Under the pieces are notes generated by a model that saw only the letters and a program-made list of their open reading frames with translations, searched no databases and was not told the DNA's origin. Below are positions 1 through 5,422 of a DNA stretch of 5,505 nt, piece after piece (position 1 is the first letter of the stretch; every line of letters begins with the position of its first letter). The position numbers and the translations under genes were made by a program. Origin of the DNA: Rhizobiaceae bacterium (GTDB lineage: Bacteria > Pseudomonadota > Alphaproteobacteria > Rhizobiales > Rhizobiaceae); NCBI GenBank assembly GCA_020696915.1, contig JAJFMR010000384.1, forward strand, positions 1 through 5,505. The letters run 5' to 3'.

Positions 1-483
1 ATCGATGCCGTAGAGCTTTTTCATCAGGGGATTCACGAATCGCCAGCCGATGGTCGTGTCGTAGATCTCGGCGTTTCTCGAAAACGCCGTGTCGGCCTTC
101 GGCAGGACGAAGGGAGCGCGGCTCATCGATTCGACGCCGCCGGCGATCATCAGCTCGGCCTCCCCGGACTTGATGGTGCGGGCGGCGATTGCGAGCGCGT
201 CCATGCCGGAGCCGCACAGCCGGTTGACCGTCGCGCCCGGGACCTCGTCCGGCAATCCGGCGAGCAGCAGGGCCATGCGGGCGACGTTGCGGTTGTCTTC
301 GCCCGCCTGGTTGGCGCAGCCATAGACGACGTCGTCGACCGCCTGCCAGTCGAGGCCCGTGTTGCGAGCCGCGAGCGCTCTCAGCGGCACGGCGGCGAGA
401 TCGTCGGTGCGCACCGTGGAGAGCGCCCCGCCGAAGCGGCCAATGGGGGTGCGGATGTAGTCGCAGATATAGGCTTCAGTCAT
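1..483 (-). CDS. pcaF: 3-oxoadipyl-CoA thiolase, N-terminal part (gene cut by window edge)
   Basis: Last step of the beta-ketoadipate pathway: thiolytic cleavage of 3-oxoadipyl-CoA to succinyl-CoA and acetyl-CoA in the cytoplasm. The window shows the first 161 codons, from ATG at 483 to an in-frame open edge at base 1, about 40% of a normal ~400-residue thiolase. The start reads MTEAYICDYIRTPIGRFGGA, typical of PcaF. The acyl-accepting nucleophile is Cys90 in NRLCGSGMDA (residues 87-96), at the position expected for thiolases; GGVESMSRAP follows at about 115-124. The His and second Cys of the active site lie beyond the edge and cannot be checked. The ATG overlaps the pcaJ stop (ATGA, 480-483), so translation is probably coupled; a purine-rich AGAAGG lies inside the end of pcaJ. 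A generic acetyl-CoA acetyltransferase is the alternative, but position after the CoA-transferase pair favours pcaF. Confidence 0.93.
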   Translation of the reverse strand, partial: MTEAYICDYIRTPIGRFGGALSTVRTDDLAAVPLRALAARNTGLDWQAVDDVVYGCANQAGEDNRNVARMALLLAGLPDEVPGATVNRLCGSGMDALAIAARTIKSGEAELMIAGGVESMSRAPFVLPKADTAFSRNAEIYDTTIGWRFVNPLMKKLYGID

Positions 484-1286
484 ACCGCTTCTTGCCTTCT
501 GTTCCGGGCATGGGCCGCCTTGGTGCGGGCCTGCAGGTCGCGGAGCGTCTCCAGTTCGAGGTCGGTCGGGGCCGGGGTCTCCTCGAGGCGGTCGGCGAAC
601 TTCGCCGGCCAGCCGCAGGTCTCCGCGACCCTGTCCCGGGTCACGCCCGGATGCAGCGCGACCACCGTGAACTCCCTGGTGACCGGATCCGGCTTCCAGA
701 CGGCAAGATCGGTGACGAGCAGGGTCGGGCCTTTCGTGTGGATGCCGAGCCGCTGTCTGTGGTCGCCGCCTTCGCCATGTCCAAACGAGGTGAAGAAGTC
801 GATCCTTTCCACCATGCCGCGGCGCGACTGCGCCATGGTGATGTAGATCTCGCCGGCCGAACTGGCGATCTCGGGCGCGCCGCCGCCGCCGGGCAGCCGG
901 GTCTTCGGCTGGCCGTAGCCGCCGATCACCGTCGTGTTGATGTTGCCGAAGCGGTCGAGCTGCGCGGCGCCGAGAAAACCGACGCTGATCCTGCCGCCCT
1001 GCAGCCAGTAGCGGAACATCTCGGGCACCGAGACGGTGGTAACCGCCGTGTCGCACAGTTCGCCGTCGCCGATCGACAGCGGCAGCACGTCGGGCGCGGT
1101 GCCTATGGTCCCGGATTCGTAGATCAGCGTGATGCCGGGAGCGTGGGTGAGCCGCGCCACGTTGCAGGCAGCGGAAGGGGCGCCGATCCCGACGAAACAA
1201 ACGTCGTCGTCCCGCAGCGCGCGGCTTGCCGCAATGGTCATCATCTCGTCGGGCGTGAAGCCCGGTGCGGCTTTCGCGTCGCTCAT
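480..1286 (-). CDS. pcaJ: 3-oxoadipate CoA-transferase, beta subunit (CatJ-type)
   Basis: Beta subunit of succinyl-CoA:3-oxoadipate CoA-transferase, which activates 3-oxoadipate for the thiolase. The chosen start gives 268 residues (MSDAKAAPGF...). It is supported by AGGAAGG seven bases upstream and by the 4-bp ATGA overlap with pcaI; the frame stays open further upstream, but that extension lies inside pcaI. Glu57 in LIYESGTIG (residues 54-62) aligns in context with the catalytic glutamate of glutaconate CoA-transferase beta subunits, which forms the glutamyl-CoA thioester. GFLGAAQLDRFGNINTT (103-119) and the glycine-rich LPGGGGAPEIAS (131-142) are family hallmarks. At 268 residues it matches the long CatJ group (about 260) and not the short PcaJ group (about 215). 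The gene name follows pathway context; catJ would be an equally fair label. A related dicarboxylate CoA-transferase is possible but less likely beside pcaF and a PcaR-like regulator. Confidence 0.92.
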   Translation of the reverse strand: MSDAKAAPGFTPDEMMTIAASRALRDDDVCFVGIGAPSAACNVARLTHAPGITLIYESGTIGTAPDVLPLSIGDGELCDTAVTTVSVPEMFRYWLQGGRISVGFLGAAQLDRFGNINTTVIGGYGQPKTRLPGGGGAPEIASSAGEIYITMAQSRRGMVERIDFFTSFGHGEGGDHRQRLGIHTKGPTLLVTDLAVWKPDPVTREFTVVALHPGVTRDRVAETCGWPAKFADRLEETPAPTDLELETLRDLQARTKAAHARNRRQEAV

Positions 1287-2143
1287 CTCCGAGCCTTCCT
1301 CAGATGCGAGACGCGGGACGCGAAATCGCCGTCGGATTTCCTCATGACGTTCTCTTCCATCCAGGCCCGGAACCGGTCGCGGTCCGCCGAGATCTCGTCC
1401 CATTCGAGATAGGCGGCGTTGTCGCGGTCATAAAAGCCGTGCGCGTAGGACGGGTGGGACCCCCCCGGCACCACCGCGATCGCCGTCACCGTCCAGGCCG
1501 GGAGCACGGTGAGATTGGGGTGCAGGCCGTCGAAATCGTCGACCACCTCCTCGACGGTGACGACGGCACGCCTTGCCGCCAGCACCGCTTCCTTCTGTAC
1601 CCCGATGATGCCCTCGATCAGTACGTCGCCGCGGCGGCTCGCCTTCTGCGCGTGAATGAAGGTGACGTCCGGCCGCAGCGCAGGAACGGCGGCCAGCACC
1701 TCGCCGGTGAACGGACAGGTGACCGACCCGACATTCGGGTTCACTTCGGCGAGCCCGGCGCCTCGATAGCCGCGGAAGACCGCGCAGGGCAGACCTGCCG
1801 CGCCGGCCTCATAGGCGTTGGCCATCGCCGCGTGGGAATGTTCCTCGATCTCGATCGGATGCGGAAAGCCGTTCTCGACAGCGTCGCGGAAGCGGCGCAA
1901 CAGACCGACCCCCGGATTACCGGCATAGGAGAAGACGATTTTCTTCGCCATGCCCATGCCGACCATCTGATCGTAGACGAGGTCCGGGGTCATGCGCACC
2001 AGAGTCAGATCGCGAAAGCCCTGGCGGATCGCTTCATGCGCGGCCGCCGTCGGAATGAGATGCGTAAACCCCTCGAATGCGGCGGTGTCGCCATCCCTCA
2101 GATTCTCCGCGACCGCCCGGCCGAGCGGCAGGAATCTGGCCAT
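1283..2143 (-). CDS. pcaI: 3-oxoadipate CoA-transferase, alpha subunit (CatI-type)
   Basis: Alpha subunit of the 3-oxoadipate CoA-transferase and first gene of the pcaIJF operon. The start at 2143 gives 286 residues (MARFLPLGRAV...) and is set by a strong GGAGGGG five bases upstream. A longer reading from 2176 would place the 17-bp operator palindrome and this Shine-Dalgarno inside the gene, so I reject it. Motifs seen: FEGFTHLIPTAAAHEAIRQG (23-42), FSYAGNPGVG (71-80), EEHSHAAM (100-107), NPNVGSVTCPFTGE (135-148) and FIHAQKASRRGDV (162-174). These are features of the CatI/glutaconate CoA-transferase alpha family. The length agrees with CatI (about 280) and differs clearly from classical PcaI (about 230). 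The stop overlaps the pcaJ start (ATGA, 1283-1286). The coding strand has a run of seven G (1460-1466), yet the frame is intact. Confidence 0.92.
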   Translation of the reverse strand: MARFLPLGRAVAENLRDGDTAAFEGFTHLIPTAAAHEAIRQGFRDLTLVRMTPDLVYDQMVGMGMAKKIVFSYAGNPGVGLLRRFRDAVENGFPHPIEIEEHSHAAMANAYEAGAAGLPCAVFRGYRGAGLAEVNPNVGSVTCPFTGEVLAAVPALRPDVTFIHAQKASRRGDVLIEGIIGVQKEAVLAARRAVVTVEEVVDDFDGLHPNLTVLPAWTVTAIAVVPGGSHPSYAHGFYDRDNAAYLEWDEISADRDRFRAWMEENVMRKSDGDFASRVSHLRKARR

Positions 2144-2148
2144 CGCGT

Positions 2149-2155
2149 CCCCTCC
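2149..2155 (-). promoter_or_regulatory. Strong ribosome-binding site of pcaI
   Basis: On the minus strand this reads GGAGGGG, separated by five bases (ACGCG) from the ATG at 2143. It is the best Shine-Dalgarno match near this gene end and decides between the 2143 start and upstream in-frame ATGs. The operator palindrome begins only three bases further upstream. Confidence 0.8.
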
Positions 2156-2158
2156 AGT

Positions 2159-2175
2159 TGTTCGCATTGCGAACA
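2159..2175. promoter_or_regulatory. 17-bp palindromic operator, candidate PcaR/IclR-type site
   Basis: The sequence TGTTCGCATTGCGAACA is a perfect inverted repeat of two 8-bp arms around a single central T. It lies in the divergent region, 16-32 bases upstream of the pcaI start and directly above its ribosome-binding site. IclR-family regulators commonly bind palindromes of about this size, and the divergent regulator at 2272 is the obvious candidate. From its position near the expected transcription start of pcaI it could act by repression. PcaR proteins of other bacteria activate pcaIJF with beta-ketoadipate as inducer, so the sign of control is not settled by the sequence. Confidence 0.72.
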
Positions 2176-2202
2176 TAAGTTTCCCATGTGATAGTCCTTG
2201 GC

Positions 2203-2212
2203 TGCGATCGCA
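2203..2212. promoter_or_regulatory. Second, shorter palindrome in the divergent control region
   Basis: TGCGATCGCA is a perfect 10-bp palindrome centred about 40 bp from the 17-bp operator, close to four helical turns. It shares the core ATTGCGA with the main operator (plus strand 2167-2173; minus strand 2214-2208). A TTGACA box on the minus strand (2223-2218) lies just beside it. It may be an auxiliary regulator site placed on the same face of the DNA. A chance palindrome in GC-rich DNA cannot be excluded. Confidence 0.35.
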
Positions 2213-2271
2213 ATTTGTGTCAAGCGCCGCCGAACGAAACGGTCACAGGATACTCCAGACGGGACGAAACG

Positions 2272-3042
2272 ATGGACGGCCAGTCTTCACGCGATCTCGT
2301 CGGTTCGCTTCCGCGCGGGCTGCAGGTCATCGAGATCCTGGCGCGGGAAACGGCCGGGCTGACGCTCACGGAGACCGCGGCGAAAGCCGGCCTGACGCGG
2401 GCCGGCGCGCGCCGCCTGCTCATCACCCTGGTCGCCGCCGGCTATGCCGTCCAGGACGGAAGGCGCTTTTCGCTGTCGCCGCGGCTGCTGACGCTGGCGC
2501 GCAGCTGGCTGCAGGGGATGTCGCTCTGGACCTATGCAGAGCCGTTCATGCGGGACGTTGCGGCGCAGTTCAACGAATCCTGTTCCGCCGCGGTGCTGTC
2601 GGGCGAGGACGTGGTCTATGTCGCGCGGGTGCCGGGGCGAACCATACTCAACGTCGCGCTGCATGTCGGGACGCGGCTGCCGGCATGCTACACCTCGATG
2701 GGGCGCGTGCTTCTGTCCGGCCTGCCGGAGGAAGAGCTTCGTGAACTCCTGGAGGCCGTGAGGACCGAGCAGAAGACGCCGAAGAGCATCGTCGACCGGA
2801 AGCGCCTCGAGGCGGAGATCAGGAAGGCCGGCGCGGCGGGCTTTGCAATCGTCGACGAAGAACTCGAAATGGGCCTGCGCTCGATCGCCGTGCCCGTCCG
2901 CGACGGCGCCGGCCGGGTCGCCGCGGCGATCAATGTATCGACCCAGTCCTCCCGCTTCACGACGAAAGAGATGGAGCGCCGGATGCTGCCGCGCCTCCTC
3001 GTCGCCGCGCGCGCCATCGAGGATTTCTTCGTCGTGCAGTAA
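2272..3042 (+). CDS. pcaR: IclR-family transcriptional regulator, PcaR/PcaU/PobR group
   Basis: Regulator of aromatic catabolism, 256 residues from the ATG at 2272. Domains: an N-terminal winged helix-turn-helix (about 14-70, recognition region near LTRAGARRLLITLVAAGY at 41-58), a linker helix, and an IclR effector domain (about 80-250). ACYTSMGRVLLSG (138-150) and EELEMGLRSIAVPV (196-209) are typical of the PcaR/PcaU/PobR branch, whose ligands are beta-ketoadipate, protocatechuate or 4-hydroxybenzoate. A GTG at 2188 would add 28 residues, but they resemble no IclR N-terminus and cover the control region. The ATG at 2272 has only a weak GGGACG upstream. The gene is divergent from pcaIJF with the 17-bp palindrome between them, so PcaR is the best name. 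It is also convergent with pobA, so a PobR role, or control of both, remains possible. Confidence 0.85.
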   Translation: MDGQSSRDLVGSLPRGLQVIEILARETAGLTLTETAAKAGLTRAGARRLLITLVAAGYAVQDGRRFSLSPRLLTLARSWLQGMSLWTYAEPFMRDVAAQFNESCSAAVLSGEDVVYVARVPGRTILNVALHVGTRLPACYTSMGRVLLSGLPEEELRELLEAVRTEQKTPKSIVDRKRLEAEIRKAGAAGFAIVDEELEMGLRSIAVPVRDGAGRVAAAINVSTQSSRFTTKEMERRMLPRLLVAARAIEDFFVVQ

Positions 3043-3105
3043 GGCATCGGCCGAAAAGTGAAGATCACGTTTCGATTAAACGCGAGGCGAAACCAAGAAA
3101 GCTGG

Positions 3106-3133
3106 AGCGGCGGCCACTTCGGCGTACGCCGCT
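3106..3133. terminator. Candidate hairpin between convergent pcaR and pobA
   Basis: In the 100-base gap between the two convergent gene ends, AGCGGCG (3106-3112) pairs perfectly with CGCCGCT (3127-3133) across a 14-base loop. The gap also holds the palindrome GGCGTACGCC (3121-3130), which could form an alternative fold. Either strand would carry the stem at a gene end, suiting a bidirectional terminator. No real run of T follows on either strand; the minus strand continues with only a loosely T-rich stretch. It is therefore a weak terminator candidate. Confidence 0.3.
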
Positions 3134-3142
3134 GTCCTTCGA

Positions 3143-4165
3143 TCAGTAGGGCAGGCCGACATAGTTTTCGGCAAGCGCGGCGGAGGCCGCCCGCGATCCG
3201 ACGAGATATGCCAGTTCCGCCTCCTGCATCCTGCGGCCGAAGGCGCCATTCTCGGGGAACTGGTGCAGCATCAAGGTCATCGACCATGAGAAGCGCACCG
3301 CTTTCCACACCCGCGAAAGCGCGCGCGCCGAATAGGCGTCGATGCCGGCGCGCGAGCCCTCGGCGTAGAACTCGCGGAGTGCCGAAATCAGATAGTGCAC
3401 GTCGCTGGCAGCAAGGTTCAGTCCCTTGGCGCCGGTCGGCGGCACGATGTGAGCGGGATCGCCGACCAGAAACAGGCTTCCGTCGTCCAGGCCGCACTGG
3501 ATGTAATAGCGGCTGCGCTGCGGCGACCGCATCGTGCAGAGCGCGAAGCCGCGCGGATGGTAGGCGTAGATCAGTTCGCGGTCGGCAGGCGGCACGTCGG
3601 CAAGGATGCCAAGCCAGCCGAAGGGATAGACGCGCTCGTAGGTGGTGAGCGCAGAGGGAGGAACGCAGGCCCGGCTGACGCCGTGAAAGCCGTCGCAGCC
3701 GGCCACGAAGTCGCAGTCCAGCCGCGCCGTGACGCCGCCGCTCCGATAGGTGACGTGAGGCCTGTCGCCGTCGATATCATTGGGCAGGACGTCGGCGGCC
3801 TCGTAGACAGACTGGCCGCCCGCCGCCTGGCGGTGGTCCATGAGGTCCCGGGTAAGCTCGGTCTGGCCGTAAACCGTCACCCGCTTGCCGGTCAGGGCGT
3901 GAAGGTCGATGCGGTGATTGCTGCCGTCGAAGGCCAGCGAAATCCCGTCATGGGTGAGTGCCTCTGCGTGCAGCCGGGACGCGCCGCCGCATTGCTCGAT
4001 CAGGCCGACGGTGCCCTCCTCGAGAAGGCCGGCGCGCACCCGTTCCAGGATGTGGGCCCGGCTCGCGCGATCCAGTATCACATTGTCGATGCCGGCCCGC
4101 GACAGAAGCTGGCCGAGCAAGAGACCCGACGGGCCGGACCCGATGATCGCTACCTGAGTGCGCAT
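3143..4165 (-). CDS. pobA: 4-hydroxybenzoate 3-monooxygenase with an internal in-frame deletion
   Basis: FAD- and NAD(P)H-dependent hydroxylase converting 4-hydroxybenzoate to protocatechuate. It is 340 residues, against about 390 for the family. Seen: the FAD motif GSGPSG (9-14), R42 and R44, the GCDGFHG motif (156-162), Y200, R213, R219, Y221, the second FAD motif GDPAH (235-239), P243, N250, Y335 and the C-terminal NYVGLPY. From memory of Pseudomonas fluorescens PobA, these equal Y201, R214, R220, Y222, D286, P293, N300 and Y385. The offset jumps from 1 to 50 between Y221 and D236, so about 49 residues (roughly reference 227-275) are absent, with the junction near 3481/3482. The lost block includes Arg269, implicated in NADPH binding. 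Other changes are S212 to T and GDAAH to GDPAH. The ATG at 4165 is preceded by GGAAAG. The frame is intact, but the enzyme is probably impaired; it may be a decaying gene or a sequence artefact. Confidence 0.88.
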   Translation of the reverse strand: MRTQVAIIGSGPSGLLLGQLLSRAGIDNVILDRASRAHILERVRAGLLEEGTVGLIEQCGGASRLHAEALTHDGISLAFDGSNHRIDLHALTGKRVTVYGQTELTRDLMDHRQAAGGQSVYEAADVLPNDIDGDRPHVTYRSGGVTARLDCDFVAGCDGFHGVSRACVPPSALTTYERVYPFGWLGILADVPPADRELIYAYHPRGFALCTMRSPQRSRYYIQCGLDDGSLFLVGDPAHIVPPTGAKGLNLAASDVHYLISALREFYAEGSRAGIDAYSARALSRVWKAVRFSWSMTLMLHQFPENGAFGRRMQEAELAYLVGSRAASAALAENYVGLPY

Positions 4166-4222
4166 GACTCGCTTTCCAACAGGGTCGGGGAGCAGCGGAT
4201 CGAACAGGAGAACTGCCCTTGG

Positions 4223-4267
4223 TGAACCCCGACGTCGGTGCGCGCGGCAGCCTGTCCTTGAACCCCG
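4223..4267. repeat. Pair of TGAACCCCG direct repeats upstream of pobA
   Basis: TGAACCCCG occurs at 4223-4231 and again at 4259-4267, a period of 36 bp, in the 138-base gap between pobA and the pterin dehydratase gene. On the pobA coding strand these read CGGGGTTCA, roughly 58-102 bases upstream of the start. They could be binding sites for a pobA regulator. They do not resemble the 17-bp palindrome at 2159, so they are not evidence for control by the same protein. Confidence 0.25.
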
Positions 4268-4278
4268 GAACGACTGCC

Positions 4279-4294
4279 GCGGCCGCAGGGCCGC
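4279..4294 (-). terminator. GC-rich stem-loop just downstream of the pterin dehydratase gene
   Basis: GCGGCC and GGCCGC form a perfect 6-bp stem around a 4-base loop, starting about ten bases past the stop at 4304 in the direction of transcription. No T-run follows, so it may be a transcript-stabilising hairpin, a weak terminator or a by-product of high GC. If it does not terminate, pobA could be read through from the upstream gene. Confidence 0.25.
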
Positions 4295-4303
4295 CCCGGC
4301 CGT

Positions 4304-4669
4304 TCAGTCGTATTTGACGTGTGCGAACCGCTGGTCGGCCGGCGTCCCTTCGAGCGCGCCGCCTTCCTTGCCCGGCTGCCACTGCACGACGTCCTCGATC
4401 TTTTTCGCGAGTTCGAAGTCCTTGTCGGTGATGCCCTTTGCGGCATGGTTCTGCAGGCGCACCTCGAGCCACGCGTATGAGGCCGTGATGTCGGGATGGT
4501 GCCAGGCGGCCTCGGCGAGATGGCCGACCGTGTTGATCACCATCAGCGTCGACTTCCAGCCATGCGTCTTGTATTTCCGGCGGATCCAGCCTTTCTCGTA
4601 CACCCAGTGCGGCAGTTCCCTGCCAAGCCGCTCGACGATTTCATCCTCCGGGTAGACCCTGTCGCTCAT
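4304..4669 (-). CDS. Pterin-4a-carbinolamine dehydratase (PCD/DCoH family)
   Basis: Small cytoplasmic enzyme, 121 residues, that dehydrates 4a-hydroxytetrahydrobiopterin so that the pterin cofactor of aromatic amino acid hydroxylases can be recycled. The canonical motif E-x3-H-[HN]-P-x5-Y-x9-H-x8-D is complete: E53, H57, H58, P59, Y65, H75 and D84. The start at 4669 is fixed by GGAGGA seven bases upstream; the open frame beyond it has no such site and no family similarity. Residues 97-121, after DVVQWQP and ending FAHVKYD, form a C-terminal tail beyond the compact fold; I think similar tails occur in some bacterial homologues but could not check. No pterin-dependent hydroxylase (phhA) is in view, so a role near pobA, which uses FAD, is unexplained. 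Some PCD homologues are linked to molybdopterin metabolism instead. phhB would be the usual symbol but is withheld because the partner is missing. Confidence 0.88.
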   Translation of the reverse strand: MSDRVYPEDEIVERLGRELPHWVYEKGWIRRKYKTHGWKSTLMVINTVGHLAEAAWHHPDITASYAWLEVRLQNHAAKGITDKDFELAKKIEDVVQWQPGKEGGALEGTPADQRFAHVKYD

Positions 4670-4676
4670 CGAAATA

Positions 4677-4682
4677 TCCTCC
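4677..4682 (-). promoter_or_regulatory. Ribosome-binding site of the pterin dehydratase gene
   Basis: Minus strand GGAGGA followed by seven bases (TATTTCG) and then the ATG at 4669. It decides this start over in-frame ATGs further upstream, the furthest at 4897, which lie inside the DUF427 gene. Confidence 0.75.
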
Positions 4683-4780
4683 GCGTTGCCCGCCCATGAT
4701 GCCCGGGCCCGGAGAGGATGTCGAACCGGAACTGCAGGCGGAGTTACCGGCCCAGGCGTGGCCCCGCAGGCATGACCGTG

Positions 4781-4803
4781 GCCGGCAAACCGGCAGGTGC
4801 CGG
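4781..4803. repeat. Overlapping GCCGG/CCGGC hairpin arms between the DUF427 and PCD genes
   Basis: GCCGG (4781-4785), CCGGC (4790-4794) and GCCGG (4799-4803) are spaced by four bases each (CAAA and AGGT). The middle arm can pair with either neighbour, giving two mutually exclusive 5-bp hairpins right after the DUF427 stop at 4806. This could be a terminator or a processing element for the DUF427 transcript, but no T-run follows. The rest of the 136-base gap (4670-4805) shows nothing else I recognise apart from the PCD ribosome-binding site. Confidence 0.25.
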
Positions 4804-4805
4804 CT

Positions 4806-5210
4806 TCACTCCACGATGTGAGGCGTGTGCTCCCGGTCCTGCGCCGGGATGGCCTCGATGGTGACGCTGCGCTGATCGAAGGCGCCATGGCCGGCAATTC
4901 CGGAGGCGATCGGATGCGGCGTCAGATAGGCCCACATCGCGTTCTCCGCGGCGCTGCCGACCGCGCTTGCCCGCCAGTAGCTCGCCTCGCCCTTGAGCGG
5001 GCAACGCGACACGGTCGGCGCCTTCTGCAGGAATTCGAAATAGATGTCCTCGAACGGAATGTAGAACACCGGCTCATGGCCGCTCTCCCGCAGAATCTTC
5101 GCCCGGTCGGTGGAGGCGATGATGGCGTCGGAAAACGTTGCCGTGACATTGCCCGCGAACGGTTCGATTGACAGGGTGCCGGCATCCGGCCTGGATGGTG
5201 CGTGTGTCAT
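4806..5210 (-). CDS. DUF427 domain-containing protein
   Basis: A 134-residue soluble protein of the DUF427 family, whose biochemical function I do not know. Residues 17-119 span the domain: VTATFSDAIIASTDRAKILRE (22-42) matches the opening strand pair, then VFYIPFEDI (48-56), the conserved CPLKGEASYWR (70-80), AENAMWAY (88-95) and IAGHGAF (105-111). The conserved Cys-Pro-x-Lys-Gly-Glu-Ala-x-Tyr-Trp core is intact. There is no signal peptide or membrane segment. The start at 5210 is preceded by AGGA at eight bases. It is followed after 136 bases by the pterin dehydratase gene on the same strand, so the two could share a transcript, but the gap and hairpin arms leave this open. DUF427 proteins are often found as isolated genes, and I infer no link to aromatic catabolism from position alone. 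Confidence 0.85.
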   Translation of the reverse strand: MTHAPSRPDAGTLSIEPFAGNVTATFSDAIIASTDRAKILRESGHEPVFYIPFEDIYFEFLQKAPTVSRCPLKGEASYWRASAVGSAAENAMWAYLTPHPIASGIAGHGAFDQRSVTIEAIPAQDREHTPHIVE

Positions 5211-5422
5211 CGCCTGGTTCCTGTTCGATGGCTGTCATCAGGACAATGCCGCCTCGTGCCGGCGGTTCCCTTCGGCGTCTCCAGCCTTTCTGTTGCGCGA
5301 CGGCCACATGCGCGGCAATTGCGCGAATCGCAGGGGAACATGAACGGGCCAGGAGGGAAACAGCAGCTGGAACCGGGAACCAATGTGGATCGCCTGCGTT
5401 CGACCGGGTTGGGGCGGCGCAG
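5211..5422. other. Non-coding upstream region of the DUF427 gene
   Basis: 212 bases with no convincing gene. It should hold the promoter of the DUF427 gene and perhaps that of a plus-strand gene starting near 5423. I see no promoter boxes at good spacing. TTGCGCGA occurs twice in direct orientation (5293-5300 and 5319-5326), 26 bp apart, a weak hint of a regulator site. A 28-codon frame (ATG at 5340, preceded by AGGGG, TGA at 5424-5426) overlaps the ATG at 5423 by ATGA; it resembles nothing known to me. Confidence 0.4.

Noticed and set aside
1460..1466. Run of seven C (G on the coding strand) within pcaI as a phase-variable tract
   Set aside because: The frame is intact, the tract is short, and it encodes normal Gly-Gly residues. 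Catabolic genes are not typical phase-variation targets.
2144..2176. Longer pcaI start at 2176, adding 11 residues
   Set aside because: It would put the operator palindrome and the strong GGAGGGG inside the coding region and has no Shine-Dalgarno of its own.
492..2191. Long plus-strand open frames (about 300 codons each) opposite pcaJ and pcaI
   Set aside because: They are antisense to genes with clear family motifs, are rich in Arg, Gly, Ala and Asp as expected from mirrored GC-rich codons, and show no recognisable domain.
2218..2223. Perfect TTGACA on the minus strand as the -35 box of pcaI
   Set aside because: At 16-18 bases spacing no acceptable -10 box follows; the nearest TATCAC is about 24 bases away. 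I could not define a promoter from it.
2188..2271. GTG start at 2188 for the IclR regulator, adding 28 residues
   Set aside because: The extra residues do not look like an IclR N-terminus and cover the second palindrome; the ATG at 2272 gives a normal family length.
2234..2271. Direct repeat ACGAAACG at 2234-2241 and 2264-2271, 30 bp apart, before pcaR
   Set aside because: It is short, the second copy abuts the start codon, and nothing else supports a function. Not strong enough to report as a site.
3395..4225. A 276-codon plus-strand open frame opposite pobA
   Set aside because: It is a mirror of the pobA reading frame with no domain or plausible start site; pobA itself is unmistakable.
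4199..5229. Ten-base match CCTGTTCGAT upstream of both pobA (minus strand 4208-4199) and DUF427 (plus strand 5220-5229)
   Set aside because: The two copies have opposite orientation relative to their genes and different distances from the start, and one overlaps a ribosome-binding site; probably chance.
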